A stretch of 64,000 nucleotides of DNA from Chitinophaga rhizophila (GTDB lineage: Bacteria > Bacteroidota > Bacteroidia > Chitinophagales > Chitinophagaceae): the NCBI RefSeq assembly GCF_019492185.1, contig NZ_JAICCF010000005.1, positions 248,001-312,000 of the forward strand. Reading direction: 5' to 3'. The stretch's first letter is position 1, and each line of letters begins with the position of its first letter. Shown piece by piece: positions 26,903 to 35,389 of this stretch. Made by a program: the position numbers and the translations under genes. The notes beneath the pieces were generated by a model. That model worked only from the letters and a program-made list of their open reading frames with translations, had not been told where the DNA came from and ran no database searches.

Positions 26903-27409
26903 ATGCATATAAAATTTTTCATGATGGCATGCCTGCTTGTCTGTGGAAGTGCCGCTATGTCACAAGACCTGAGTTCGGTGCCTGGTGTACCGCAAGATGC
27001 GCTGATCTTTGTAGACAGTGTGCAGAGTAAGAAAGGAATGGAGGGATTAGACCCTCGCAACATTGCCCTGATAGATGTGGTAAGGGGTTCAAAGTTGAAG
27101 GAGAAGTATGGTCCGGAAGCAGAGAACGGCGTAATCTTTATTGAAACATTACCATTTGCTAATAAGCGTTATACACGTATGTTCAGCGATTTCTCTGCCG
27201 ATTACAAAGCTCAACTGGCAAAAGCGGGCAGTGACAGCAGTTTTGTATATGTGGTGGACGGCGCGCTGATAGAGGCGAACAGGGGGCAGATGCTTGCTGC
27301 ATTGGAGCGGAAGAACATTGACAGCGTGGTATTAGCCACACCGGACAGGGCTAAAATCTTTGCTCAGCAAAATAAGACGGTTGTGGTGATCGTGAGTAAA
27401 ACGAACTAA
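26903..27409 (+). CDS. Secreted protein resembling a stand-alone TonB plug domain
   Basis: A 168-residue protein with a signal peptide (about 1-21, ending AAMSQ). The mature part contains DALIFVDSVQSKKG, NIALIDVVRGSKLKEKYG and AENGVIFIET, which read like the plug domain of SusC-type receptors (variable strand, IESIEVLKG-like helix, then AANGVILITT-like strand), but no barrel follows. The second half (about 100-168) is a repeat of similar strands with IDSVVLATPDRAKIF. The start at ATG 26903 is chosen because the frame open back to 26759 lies inside the DUF4294 gene. I cannot assign a function; resemblance to the plug is by eye only. Confidence 0.62.
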   Translation: MHIKFFMMACLLVCGSAAMSQDLSSVPGVPQDALIFVDSVQSKKGMEGLDPRNIALIDVVRGSKLKEKYGPEAENGVIFIETLPFANKRYTRMFSDFSADYKAQLAKAGSDSSFVYVVDGALIEANRGQMLAALERKNIDSVVLATPDRAKIFAQQNKTVVVIVSKTN

Positions 27410-27413
27410 GCGC

Positions 27414-27421
27414 TATCTTTG
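27414..27421 (+). promoter_or_regulatory. -7 box TATCTTTG before bshB1
   Basis: A perfect TAnnTTTG element 28 bp before the bshB1 ATG and directly after the previous stop. A -33 box is not obvious. Confidence 0.55.
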
Positions 27422-27448
27422 CACTCCAACAAAAGAAGAAAATTTTAG

Positions 27449-28180
27449 ATGAAATTAGATATACTGGCTATTGCTGCACATCCCGATGATGTGGAGCTGG
27501 CCTGTGCCGGCGCACTGATGGTACATGCCGCACAGGGTATGAAGGTAGGCGTACTGGATCTGACAAGAGGGGAGCTGGGCACGCGTGGTACAGCAGAGAT
27601 CAGGGCTGCGGAAGCGGCAGATGCGGCGGAAGTTATGGGACTTAGCATGCGGGACAATCTTGGGTTGCCGGATGGTTTTTTCCGTAATGATACAGAAGAG
27701 CAGATGAAGCTGATTGCGGCGATTCGTAAATATCAGCCGGAGATAGTATTGGCAAATGCGTTTGAGGACAGACATCCGGATCATGGAAGAGCGGCCCGAT
27801 TAATAGCGGATTGTTGTTTTCTGGCGGGGCTGAGAAGGATTGAGACGATGGAAGATGGTCAGCCGCAGGCAGCCTGGAGGCCGAAGCAGGTATTTCATTT
27901 CCTGCAGGACCGTTTTGAGGAGCCTGATTTTGTTGTTGATATTACACCGGTGATAGAGCGGAAGAAAGAGGCTATTCGTGCATACAAGACACAGTTTCTG
28001 GCCCCGGCAGCGGATAATGAGCCGAAGACGTATATTTCTTCACCAGCATTCTTTGAGGGAGTGATAGCGCGGGATGCGACTTTCGGCAGAATGGTAGGAG
28101 TGCCGTATGCGGAGGGCTTTAAGTCCGTTAAGATGTTAGGTATCAGTAGCTTCGGAGATTTGATTAACAACGTTACCTGA
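27449..28180 (+). CDS. bshB1: Bacillithiol biosynthesis deacetylase BshB1
   Basis: Removes acetyl from GlcNAc-malate, the second step of bacillithiol synthesis, using Zn. The PIG-L/LmbE family motif AAHPDDVELAC (10-20) gives the His and two Asp metal/catalytic residues and EDRHPDHGRA (about 108-117) the later His pair. The segments GVLDLTRGELGTRGT and NLGLPDGFF are typical of BshB1 rather than of other LmbE proteins. The length of 243 residues is normal. bshA and bshC are not in the window, but a YfiT-type transferase is (10795-11337). The stop is followed by an imperfect hairpin. Confidence 0.93.
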   Translation: MKLDILAIAAHPDDVELACAGALMVHAAQGMKVGVLDLTRGELGTRGTAEIRAAEAADAAEVMGLSMRDNLGLPDGFFRNDTEEQMKLIAAIRKYQPEIVLANAFEDRHPDHGRAARLIADCCFLAGLRRIETMEDGQPQAAWRPKQVFHFLQDRFEEPDFVVDITPVIERKKEAIRAYKTQFLAPAADNEPKTYISSPAFFEGVIARDATFGRMVGVPYAEGFKSVKMLGISSFGDLINNVT

Positions 28181-28708
28181 TGCTGTAGAAGTTTGACAAC
28201 AATATTTGTAGCCGACCGTGGAATTGATGCAGATCAGGTGCGGCCAATGTATATTCAGAAAGGCTTTCGCTATCAGGCGGAGGCCTTTTTGTTTTGAAGG
28301 GCTTAAAAAGATACTTGTGTAAGTCAGCGGGTGCCGGAAGGACTTTGAATGTAATAGGCCAGTACGGATAACGCGATATATCGTAAAAAGATGAAGGAAA
28401 TGATGAGGAGGGGGGAGAGTGGCAGACATGCCTTTAGGAATTACTCATTAACCATAATTCGTAATTCCTAATCGCAAATAAATCAGCCTTGATAAAAGGA
28501 GCGCATATATCAGAGAACTGTGCGGGAAGATATTCTCCGCGACAGCTAATAATCAGCTATTAGTGTAGAGGCAGAGGAATATAATGATAATCAATTGTTT
28601 TACAGATGGAGATCATCTGAAATGATTGATTGACCTGCACAGCGATACCAGCTCTCCTGAGGGGAAAGTCCTTAATTACAGGATACGGCACCATCTGCAC
28701 GTTAACCA
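28181..28708. other. Gene-poor stretch after bshB1
   Basis: Contains a probable terminator (28258-28298), a short AATTCGTAATTCCTAA run near 28455-28472, and an inverted-repeat cluster at 28589-28631 in which AATCAAT/ATTGATT enclose CAGATG/CATCTG. No reading frame is convincing. Confidence 0.5.
28258..28298 (+). terminator. Probable terminator of bshB1
   Basis: An imperfect hairpin of AAAGGC with GCCTTT around an inner CGC/GCG pair, followed by five Ts. Confidence 0.55.
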
Positions 28709-28828
28709 TTAGATGAACAGGTCTTGTGTTGCATCAAATTCGTCATGTTTGTCCAGACCGTTTTTAATTAACGGGATGAGTGCAATACCAATCGTAACGA
28801 TCACCAGAAGTATATTTTTCAGTTTCAT
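28709..28828 (-). CDS. Small single-span membrane protein, 39 residues
   Basis: Starts MKLKNILLVIVTIGIALIPL and continues with a short charged tail ending in DLFI. One hydrophobic segment of about 17 residues follows the basic start, then the polar tail. The reading frame stands alone in an otherwise empty region, with no overlapping gene on the other strand, and codon choice (ATT/ATC, CTG, AAA/AAC) is normal for the window. The function is unknown. Two comparable short proteins lie at 49843-49971 and 50003-50158. Confidence 0.55.
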   Translation of the reverse strand: MKLKNILLVIVTIGIALIPLIKNGLDKHDEFDATQDLFI

Positions 28829-29169
28829 AGCCAGTCTTTTTTTGTTTTATTTGATTTTTTGTACCCTATATAACTAAATAACGTGCCAAATTGTTCCGGC
28901 TGGAATGAATTTGCGTTAAGATTGTATTAATGCGATATTTTTTTAGAAAAAATCTAACGGGATGCCAGCAGGAGGGCGGTTTTTAGGGCGATATAGAGAA
29001 TTTCAATGCAGGCTTCTTTGAAAATCTATTTGATTAATCCTGAACATACCCGCAATTTTGCACCCGGATAACCATAAAGGACATATGTAATTCAGGTGAA
29101 TGTAATATTGGTCCGGCTTGATGGATATATAAAAAGGATATAACGTAAATCATAAATCATATACGCACA
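28829..29169. other. Intergenic region before the peroxiredoxin gene
   Basis: Holds the presumed promoter of the peroxiredoxin gene (29029-29060) and a pyrimidine-rich upstream region of the small minus-strand gene. No further gene seen. Confidence 0.5.
29029..29060 (+). promoter_or_regulatory. Promoter of the peroxiredoxin gene
   Basis: TTTG at 29029-29032 and CAATTTTG at 29053-29060 are spaced by 20 bp; the -7 box differs from TAnnTTTG only in its first base. The ATG is 110 bp downstream. Confidence 0.55.
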
Positions 29170-29724
29170 ATGAAGAATGTAACATTATCTTTAGGATCAA
29201 AGTTTCCTGAGTTCAAGAAGACGGCTGTAGTATCTATCGAAAAAGGTAAAGAGTTCTATGAACTGAGCTCTGAGGAACTGAGAAATTCCGGTAAATGGTT
29301 AGTGATGTTTTGGTGGCCGAAAGATTTCACTTTCGTGTGTCCTACTGAAATTGCTGAGTTTAACAAAGCTTACCAGGATTTCGTTGATCGTGATGCGATC
29401 TTGATTGGTGCTTCTACCGATTCTGAGTTTGTGCATGCTGCATGGAGAAGAGACCACGATGATCTGCGTGGACTGCAGTTCCCGATGCTGGCTGACACTT
29501 CCAAATCTCTGGCTGAAGACCTGGGTATCCTGGAAGCTAACGAGAGAATTGCTTACCGTGCAACTTTCATCGTAGATCCACAGGGTATTGTACGTTGGGT
29601 ATCTCTGTATGACCTGAACGTAGGTCGTAATGTGAAGGAAGTACTGCGTGTACTGGATGCATTGCAGACAGATGAGCTGTGCCCTTGTAACTGGGAGAAA
29701 GGTGAAGCTACGCTGAACGCTTAA
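29170..29724 (+). CDS. Peroxiredoxin (AhpC/TSA family)
   Basis: A 184-residue thiol peroxidase that reduces hydrogen peroxide and organic hydroperoxides. The peroxidatic Cys is C57 in DFTFVCPTE; a C-terminal LCPCNW segment supplies C171 and C173 as the resolving residues, the pattern of the AhpE-like/AhpC group used with an AhpD-type partner. There is no signal peptide. It is followed by an AhpD-like gene 81 bp downstream, with a terminator-like hairpin between them, so expression of the two may differ. No ahpF is present in this window. Confidence 0.92.
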   Translation: MKNVTLSLGSKFPEFKKTAVVSIEKGKEFYELSSEELRNSGKWLVMFWWPKDFTFVCPTEIAEFNKAYQDFVDRDAILIGASTDSEFVHAAWRRDHDDLRGLQFPMLADTSKSLAEDLGILEANERIAYRATFIVDPQGIVRWVSLYDLNVGRNVKEVLRVLDALQTDELCPCNWEKGEATLNA

Positions 29725-29732
29725 TTTATTAG

Positions 29733-29775
29733 TCCATAGTCAGTCTGTTTAGGTAGTCTGACTATGGATTTTTTA
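29733..29775 (+). terminator. Hairpin with T-tract between peroxiredoxin and AhpD-like genes
   Basis: TCCATAGTCAG (29733-29743) pairs exactly with CTGACTATGGA (29758-29768) and is followed by six Ts. It should terminate or attenuate transcription into the next gene. Confidence 0.85.
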
Positions 29776-29805
29776 TTTTCCACAAGTATTTCAAAAATAA
29801 TTATT

Positions 29806-30393
29806 ATGTTCGCAACTTCAAATACAGATACGGCGGTACAGCTGTTGGAGGTAGTAGGGTTAACGAGTGAGCATCTTTCTGATCGCTTACGTACGCTGGC
29901 CAGCACTGATGCCCGTTATCTGAAAGATCTTAAAATCAATGTAACCAATTCATTAACTGCGTCTACGCTGACCAAGAAGGAAGCATACCTGCTGGGTCTG
30001 TCAGTAGCGTCTAATGAAAAGCATGTTGCGTTGCAGGCGGCTTTTGAAAAGCTGGCTACGCAGGAAGGCGCTACGGACAAGGAGATTGCCGAAATCTACA
30101 GTTGTACGTCCCTGATGAATGCAAACAACGTGTATTACCGTTTCCGTCACTTTGTGAATAAGGAATTTTACACTGCTACACCGGCAGGTATCCGTATGAG
30201 CATCATGGCTAACCCGGTATTAGGAAAAGAGTTTTTTGAGTTGGTGAGCCTGGTAGTTTCTGCTCTGAATGGTTGTGAGATGTGCGTAACTTCTCATGAA
30301 GAGGCGTTACTGAAACATGGTACATCACAGCAGCGTGTGTTGGAAGGAGTGAGATTGGGTGCTGTATTGAGAAGCCTGGTAGTACTGCTGTAA
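29806..30393 (+). CDS. Carboxymuconolactone decarboxylase/AhpD-like alkylhydroperoxidase
   Basis: A 195-residue helical protein with the AhpD active site E-N/G-C-x-x-C in ALNGCEMCVTSHEEAL, followed by the conserved His. In other systems AhpD reduces peroxiredoxins through this Cys pair, so a role as reductant for the peroxiredoxin encoded just upstream is likely. The start ATG 29806 is chosen because the longer frame from 29764 begins inside the preceding terminator. The N-terminal half (about 1-110) has extra helices typical of two-repeat AhpD proteins. It ends close to a GC-balanced gap before rpmB. Confidence 0.85.
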   Translation: MFATSNTDTAVQLLEVVGLTSEHLSDRLRTLASTDARYLKDLKINVTNSLTASTLTKKEAYLLGLSVASNEKHVALQAAFEKLATQEGATDKEIAEIYSCTSLMNANNVYYRFRHFVNKEFYTATPAGIRMSIMANPVLGKEFFELVSLVVSALNGCEMCVTSHEEALLKHGTSQQRVLEGVRLGAVLRSLVVLL

Positions 30394-30643
30394 AGGCAGC
30401 AAAGCGAAGGCATAAAACGGTCCTGTTGTAAAAATAGATCGCTGATTTTATGTAAATTGCAAAATGTGGATATCTTAATATTTCAGCAAATAAACCGAAT
30501 ATTTGCGTTGATATTCAGTCTTTTATGAGGTGTGATATGGGTCTTTCCAGCTACACATTTCATGATTGTTAATAAATTCGGATTACAATTATTTGCAAAA
30601 TCGACAAAAAAGAGCGACTTTTGCAATCCAAAATTTTTCTATC

Positions 30644-30880
30644 ATGGCAAGAGTATGTCAGGTGACAGGAAAGAAGCCGATTACGGGTCACCATGTTTCC
30701 TTCTCTAATATTAAGACAAAGAGAAGATTTCTGCCTAACCTGCAGAAAAAGCGTTTTTTCCTGGCGGAAGAGGATCGCTGGATTTCTTTGAAAATATCTG
30801 CTGATGGTTTAAGAACTATCAACAAGAATGGTTTGTATGCGGTAGTTAAAGACTTGCGTGCAGCTGGAGAGAAAATCTAA
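30644..30880 (+). CDS. rpmB: 50S ribosomal protein L28
   Basis: A 78-residue ribosomal protein with the L28 hallmark MARVCQVTGKKPITGHHVS at the start and KRRFLPNLQKKRFF (about 27-40) after it. The start at ATG 30644 is set by the family; the frame is open 78 bp further upstream. First gene of a block with rpmG, a DUF4295 gene and ftsY. A plausible promoter element (CGACTTTTGC, about 30615) lies 20-30 bp upstream. Confidence 0.97.
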   Translation: MARVCQVTGKKPITGHHVSFSNIKTKRRFLPNLQKKRFFLAEEDRWISLKISADGLRTINKNGLYAVVKDLRAAGEKI

Positions 30881-30911
30881 TTGTTAGCATTCAACTTTAA
30901 TTGTATACAAA

Positions 30912-31094
30912 ATGGCAAAGAAAGGTAACAGGGTGCAAGTGATATTGGAATGTACAGAGCATAAGACCAGTGGTCAGCCTGGTACTTCCCGTTATATCAG
31001 CACCAAAAATAAGAAGAACACTCCAGAGCGTCTGGAGCTGAAAAAGTACAACCCAATCCTGAGAAAGGTAACTGTACACAAAGAAATTAAGTAG
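30912..31094 (+). CDS. rpmG: 50S ribosomal protein L33
   Basis: A 60-residue ribosomal protein. MAKKGNRVQVILECTEHK, SRYISTKNKKNTPERLELKKY and NPILRKVTVHKEIK follow the L33 profile. It has only one Cys (C14 in LECTEHK), so it lacks the two CxxC pairs and is the zinc-free form. It lies 31 bp after rpmB and is followed by a 114-bp gap to the DUF4295 gene. Confidence 0.97.
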   Translation: MAKKGNRVQVILECTEHKTSGQPGTSRYISTKNKKNTPERLELKKYNPILRKVTVHKEIK

Positions 31095-31208
31095 TAATTG
31101 ATCGTTAATGTTGAGCGTTAATCGGTAGCATGTTGGTGCATTCGGTCGCGATTAGCAATTAACAGGTAACTTTTGACGATTCACTTTAACTTTTAATTTA
31201 AAAATATT

Positions 31209-31382
31209 ATGGCAAAAGCAGCATCTAAGAACTCGAAAGTAAAAGACGCGAAGGCAGCAGCTGAATCCAAAGTTTGGACTAAAGTAATTAAAGCTGTTCG
31301 TTCTCCTAAAACCGGTGCATACTCTTTCAAAGAGGCAATCGTGCACAAGGATAAAGTTGTGGAGCACATTAACCAGAAGTAA
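31209..31382 (+). CDS. DUF4295 protein, Bacteroidota ribosome-associated
   Basis: A 57-residue, Lys/Ala-rich basic protein starting MAKAASKNSKVKDAKAAAES and ending with VHKDKVVEHINQK. It matches the DUF4295 family, which in Bacteroidota is encoded just after rpmB and rpmG. I recall the family having been reported as a Bacteroidota-specific large-subunit protein called bL38; that is from memory and not verified here. The position after two ribosomal genes and before ftsY supports a role in translation. A clear terminator follows, so this is the end of the ribosomal block. Confidence 0.87.
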   Translation: MAKAASKNSKVKDAKAAAESKVWTKVIKAVRSPKTGAYSFKEAIVHKDKVVEHINQK

Positions 31383-31405
31383 TTCGGCTTTACCAATTAT
31401 ACTAT

Positions 31406-31435
31406 AAAAGCTGTCCGTTATCAGGACAGCTTTTT
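31406..31435 (+). terminator. Terminator after the DUF4295 gene
   Basis: AAAAGCTGTCC (31406-31416) pairs with GGACAGCTTTT (31424-31434), with a T-run. Confidence 0.9.
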
Positions 31436-31614
31436 GTGTTGGTTGTATACAGACATCGTCGTATGCCGATATGACTGTCACATAACTGTTGAGCCCCATT
31501 GCCAATACGCCGCGATTGTGGAGTATTTTCTGTAACTTAACGCCTTAACAATCGACTACAGTCAATTCAACATTATATAATTGATGCCAGTCTGTCGGTC
31601 GCAAAAGAATAACC

Positions 31615-32577
31615 ATGAGTTTTTTCAATAAGCTATTTTCAAGGGAAAAGAAGGAAAGCCTGGACCAGGGATTACAGAAGACAAAAGAAAGTTTTCTCAA
31701 CAAAATAGGCCGCGCCATCGCAGGTAAAACCACCGTTGATACAGAAGTACTGGACAACCTGGAAGAAGCGCTGGTATCTGCCGACGTTGGTGTGGATACA
31801 ACCGTACAGATCATTGACAGAATAGAAAAACGCGTATCGAAAGATAAATACCTGGGTACTACAGAACTTAACAGAATACTGCAGGAAGAAATCGCCGGTC
31901 TGCTGGTAGATGCCCCGGATAGCGGGTTCCGTGATTTTGAGACGCCAACAGGTAAAAAGCCCTATGTCATCATGGTCGTAGGTGTAAACGGAGTAGGTAA
32001 AACAACGACCATTGGTAAACTGGCCTATAACTATAAAAAAGCCGGTAAGTCAGTATTACTGGGTGCAGCAGATACCTTCAGAGCAGCAGCCGTAGATCAG
32101 CTGACCATCTGGAGCGACCGCGTAGGCGTACCCATCGTTAAGCAACAGATGGGTTCAGATCCAGGCGCTGTAGCTTTTGATACCGTACAAAGCGGAGCTG
32201 CGAAAGATGTGGATGTGATTATCATCGATACAGCAGGTCGTTTGCACAACAAAGCCCACCTTATGGATGAGCTGAGTAAAATCAAACGTGTCATGAAAAA
32301 AGTGCTGCCGGAAGCCCCACACGAAGTACTGCTGGTACTGGATGGCTCAACCGGCCAGAATGCACTGGAACAGGCGCGTCACTTTACCGCTGCCACAGAA
32401 GTTACCGCCTTGGCAATCACTAAACTAGACGGCACCGCTAAAGGAGGTGTTGTACTGGCAATCGCTAACCAGTTTAAGATACCAGTGAAATATATCGGTA
32501 TCGGTGAGAAAATGGAAGATCTGCAGGTATTCGCAAAAGAAGAATTTGTAGACTCGTTGTTTAGTATCAAAGGTTAA
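31615..32577 (+). CDS. ftsY: Signal recognition particle receptor FtsY
   Basis: A GTPase that docks the SRP-ribosome complex at the membrane. 320 residues, without the long acidic A-domain seen in some bacteria. The NG domain has GVNGVGKTT (P-loop, about 122), DTFRAAAVDQL, DTAGR and TKLDGTAKGG, all intact. It sits downstream of the rpmB/rpmG/DUF4295 block but after a terminator and with a 232-bp gap, so it probably has its own promoter. A hairpin terminator follows. Confidence 0.97.
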   Translation: MSFFNKLFSREKKESLDQGLQKTKESFLNKIGRAIAGKTTVDTEVLDNLEEALVSADVGVDTTVQIIDRIEKRVSKDKYLGTTELNRILQEEIAGLLVDAPDSGFRDFETPTGKKPYVIMVVGVNGVGKTTTIGKLAYNYKKAGKSVLLGAADTFRAAAVDQLTIWSDRVGVPIVKQQMGSDPGAVAFDTVQSGAAKDVDVIIIDTAGRLHNKAHLMDELSKIKRVMKKVLPEAPHEVLLVLDGSTGQNALEQARHFTAATEVTALAITKLDGTAKGGVVLAIANQFKIPVKYIGIGEKMEDLQVFAKEEFVDSLFSIKG

Positions 32578-32601
32578 TAAACAAATCGATTCGTTATACG
32601 G

Positions 32602-32628
32602 AAAAGAGGCCTGATGGGTCTCTTTTTT
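32602..32628 (+). terminator. Terminator of ftsY
   Basis: AAAAGAGGCC pairs with GGTCTCTTTT (one G-T pair), loop of five, T-run of six. Confidence 0.8.
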
Positions 32629-32869
32629 AGTTTCAGGAGGGTTACCTGGTGGGTGTTATTGACTTATGCCTTATAACCATCAGATACATTATGCTGCATT
32701 TTCTTCGGTTTAGCCCCTAAATAAATTCTCCTTCCTCTACACTATTATAAGACAACTCATTCATTACCAGCGGCATAATTATTGCGGTGGTTGCTGTATC
32801 TCGATATTCCATGAATGGCGTTACGGCCGATACCTATCTATTGTTTATCTATTATAACAGACCTTCTTT

Positions 32870-33745
32870 ATGCAATTAACCTCCATAGATCGCGTAGAGA
32901 GTATTTCCCCGGAAGTATTCAGAAAACAGTATTTCGAACAGCGGAAGCCAATAGTGATTACAGGTCTTAGCCGAAGCTGGCCTGCTTATGAAAAGTGGAC
33001 CTGGGATTACTTTAAGTCAGTTGTTGGTCAGCAGACAGTTGGACTATACAACAACGAAAGGGCGGGCGCAAAAACCCTGGTGAATGGGGCAGACGCTTAT
33101 ATTTTATTCGGGGAGTACCTGGATATGGTGAAGAAGGGCCCCGTACAACTGCGTATATTCCTTTTTAATATCTTCCACCATGCACCGCAGCTGGTAAAAG
33201 ACGTTTATTGGCCTGACCAGCTGGCCTCGGGGTTTCTGAAGAAATACCCGATGCTGTTTGTCGGTGGAGCAGGATCTGTAGCACACATGCATTATGATAT
33301 TGATCTGTCACATATTTTCCATACCCAGTTTATCGGACGTAAAAGGGTGCTGCTGCTGGAAAACAACCAGGCTCCTTATATCTACAGGATGCCGTTTACT
33401 GTGGAAAGCGCAGCCAGTTTCGTAAACTGGCATGAACAGCTGGATACGAAGCAGTTTCCTGCACTGGATAAGGCAACTGCTTATACAACGGTATTGGAAC
33501 ACGGAGATACACTGTTTATGCCTGGCGGCTACTGGCATCATATGGAATATATGGATAGCGGGTTTGCTATGAGTCTCCGTGCGCTGGATGAAACGCTGGC
33601 TGGTAAGCTGAACGGGTTATATCACCTGGTTGGACTACGGGGCATGAACAACCTGCTCATCAGGCTGGCTCCGGAATGGTGGTACCACTATAAAAGGAAG
33701 GTAGCGAGGAAAAGGGCCGATAGAATGCTCGAAGTGGCCGGGTAG
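32870..33745 (+). CDS. JmjC/Cupin_8-like 2-oxoglutarate oxygenase family protein
   Basis: A 291-residue cytoplasmic protein. The opening KPIVITGLSRSWPAYEKWT is typical of cupin_8 (JmjC-like) proteins. The Fe-binding motif HxD is in AHMHYDID (about residues 140-147), and a second His lies in PGGYWHHMEY (about 218-226), which would complete the two-His/one-Asp site of Fe(II)/2-oxoglutarate hydroxylases. Family members hydroxylate proteins, including ribosomal proteins. No partner is obvious, although rimO, a ribosome-modifying enzyme, is the next gene. Substrate not known. Confidence 0.85.
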   Translation: MQLTSIDRVESISPEVFRKQYFEQRKPIVITGLSRSWPAYEKWTWDYFKSVVGQQTVGLYNNERAGAKTLVNGADAYILFGEYLDMVKKGPVQLRIFLFNIFHHAPQLVKDVYWPDQLASGFLKKYPMLFVGGAGSVAHMHYDIDLSHIFHTQFIGRKRVLLLENNQAPYIYRMPFTVESAASFVNWHEQLDTKQFPALDKATAYTTVLEHGDTLFMPGGYWHHMEYMDSGFAMSLRALDETLAGKLNGLYHLVGLRGMNNLLIRLAPEWWYHYKRKVARKRADRMLEVAG

Positions 33746-33787
33746 GGGCAGGAAAGATTGTTTTAACATACAATTCGTAAATGGTAA

Positions 33788-33817
33788 TTGACAATTCGCA
33801 ATTAAATATTACCTTTG
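33788..33817 (+). promoter_or_regulatory. Promoter upstream of rimO
   Basis: TTG (33788-33790), 19 bp, then TACCTTTG (33810-33817) fits the Bacteroidota consensus exactly. The rimO start is 145 bp downstream, leaving a long leader. Confidence 0.7.
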
Positions 33818-33961
33818 CAATTCTTTAGTTAAATAACCCCCACTTAGGCTCATAGTCACATAACAGTAAGTCTCGCTGTTCTCTTCAATTAGTGTCTGGA
33901 TGTCTTCGTGGCGGTAAGCAGATAAGCATCAGGCTTGTTTGCCAGATTAAAATATTCGCGC

Positions 33962-35269
33962 TTGAAGACAAAAACTTTAAAGAAAGATAAGGTTAATATT
34001 ATTACGCTTGGCTGTTCCAAGAATATGGTTGATTCAGAAGTGCTCAGCGGTCAGTTATTGGCCAATGACATTGATGTAGTGCATGAAAGCGCTAAAAAGG
34101 ATCATAATATCGTTGTTGTGAATACCTGTGGCTTTATTGATAAAGCGAAGGAGGAATCCATCAATACGATACTGGAGCAGATTGAATTAAAGAATCGTGG
34201 CCGCCTGGAGAAGGTGTATGTAACCGGCTGTCTCAGCGAGCGTTACCGCGGAGATCTGGAATCAGAGATTCCTGGTGTGGATGCATGGTTTGGTACGATG
34301 GAATTGCCGCTGATACTGAAAAAGTTTGATGCCGATTATAAGTCAGAACTGATTGGCGAGCGCCTGCTGGCAACGCCAACGCATTATGCTTACTTAAAGA
34401 TTTCTGAAGGATGTAACCGTACCTGTTCATTCTGCGCTATTCCTCTGATGCGCGGCGGACATGTATCCCGTCCTATAGAACAGCTGGTGGCAGAAGCGGA
34501 GAAACTGGTTAATTCTGGTGTAAAAGAGATCATGCTGATAGCGCAGGAACTGACTTATTATGGTCTGGATCTTTACAAGCAGCGTAAACTGGCCGAGCTT
34601 TTAAGAGCGCTGGCACAGGTGAAGGGTCTCGAATGGATTCGTCTGCATTATGCTTATCCGCATAAGTTCCCGATGGAAGTGCTGGACGTAATGAATGAAT
34701 ACCCGAATATTTGTAAGTATATTGACATGCCGCTGCAACACGCAGCTGATAATATGCTCAAATCCATGAAACGTCAGATCACACGCGTGGAAATGGAAGA
34801 GCTGATTACGGCTATCCGTGAGAAAGTACCTGGTATCTGTCTGCGTACTACGCTGATCACCGGCTATCCGGGCGAAACGCTGGAAGATGTTGAAGAGACA
34901 AAACGCTTCCTGGAAAAGATGCGTCTTGACAGAGTAGGCGTATTTACATATAGTCATGAAGAGGGCACCAGCGCCCATGACCTGGCTGATGATATTCCAG
35001 CTGAAGAAAAAGAGCGCAGGGCGCAGGATATTATGGAAACACAGCAGGAAATCTCACTGGAGAAGAACCAGGAGAAAGTAGGTAAGGTGTTCCGTGTAAT
35101 TGTCGATAAAAGAGAATCAGGCCGTTATCTGGCGCGTACAGAATTTGATTCTGTTGAAGTAGATAACGAGGTGATCATCAATACCACCAAACGCCTGAAA
35201 CCCGGAGATTTTGTTAATGTAATGATCACCAAGGCATACGACTATGACCTGGAAGGTGAGCTGGTGTAA
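33962..35269 (+). CDS. rimO: Ribosomal protein S12 methylthiotransferase RimO
   Basis: A radical SAM enzyme that adds a methylthio group to an Asp of ribosomal protein uS12. The N-terminal MTTase domain begins VNIITLGCSKNMVDSE with its conserved Cys; TCGF and TGCLSERY follow; the radical SAM motif is CNRTCSFC; and a C-terminal TRAM domain (about the last 65 residues) ends with the gene. The assigned start TTG 33962 gives MKTKTLKKDKVN; a TTG at 33935 is an alternative. The length of 435 residues is normal for RimO rather than MiaB. Confidence 0.93.
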   Translation: MKTKTLKKDKVNIITLGCSKNMVDSEVLSGQLLANDIDVVHESAKKDHNIVVVNTCGFIDKAKEESINTILEQIELKNRGRLEKVYVTGCLSERYRGDLESEIPGVDAWFGTMELPLILKKFDADYKSELIGERLLATPTHYAYLKISEGCNRTCSFCAIPLMRGGHVSRPIEQLVAEAEKLVNSGVKEIMLIAQELTYYGLDLYKQRKLAELLRALAQVKGLEWIRLHYAYPHKFPMEVLDVMNEYPNICKYIDMPLQHAADNMLKSMKRQITRVEMEELITAIREKVPGICLRTTLITGYPGETLEDVEETKRFLEKMRLDRVGVFTYSHEEGTSAHDLADDIPAEEKERRAQDIMETQQEISLEKNQEKVGKVFRVIVDKRESGRYLARTEFDSVEVDNEVIINTTKRLKPGDFVNVMITKAYDYDLEGELV

Positions 35270-35356
35270 TGACAGCCAGTGTCCATTAAGATTGTTGACC
35301 GGCAACAAAAATTATTTCAAGAGTAATCAGTTTTAACAGAACTGAATAGTATACCA

Positions 35357-35374
35357 AGGCTCCCGACGGAGCCT
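35357..35374 (+). other. Leader hairpin before the DEAD-box helicase gene
   Basis: AGGCTCC pairs exactly with GGAGCCT over a 4-nt loop, 16 bp before the ATG. No T-run follows, so it is more likely a structure in the leader than a terminator. Confidence 0.45.
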
Positions 35375-35389
35375 GATCAAAGCAAATCA

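Noticed and set aside
28589..28631. Nested inverted repeats as a terminator of the small gene
   Set aside because: No T-run on either side and 78 bp from the stop; too weak to call.
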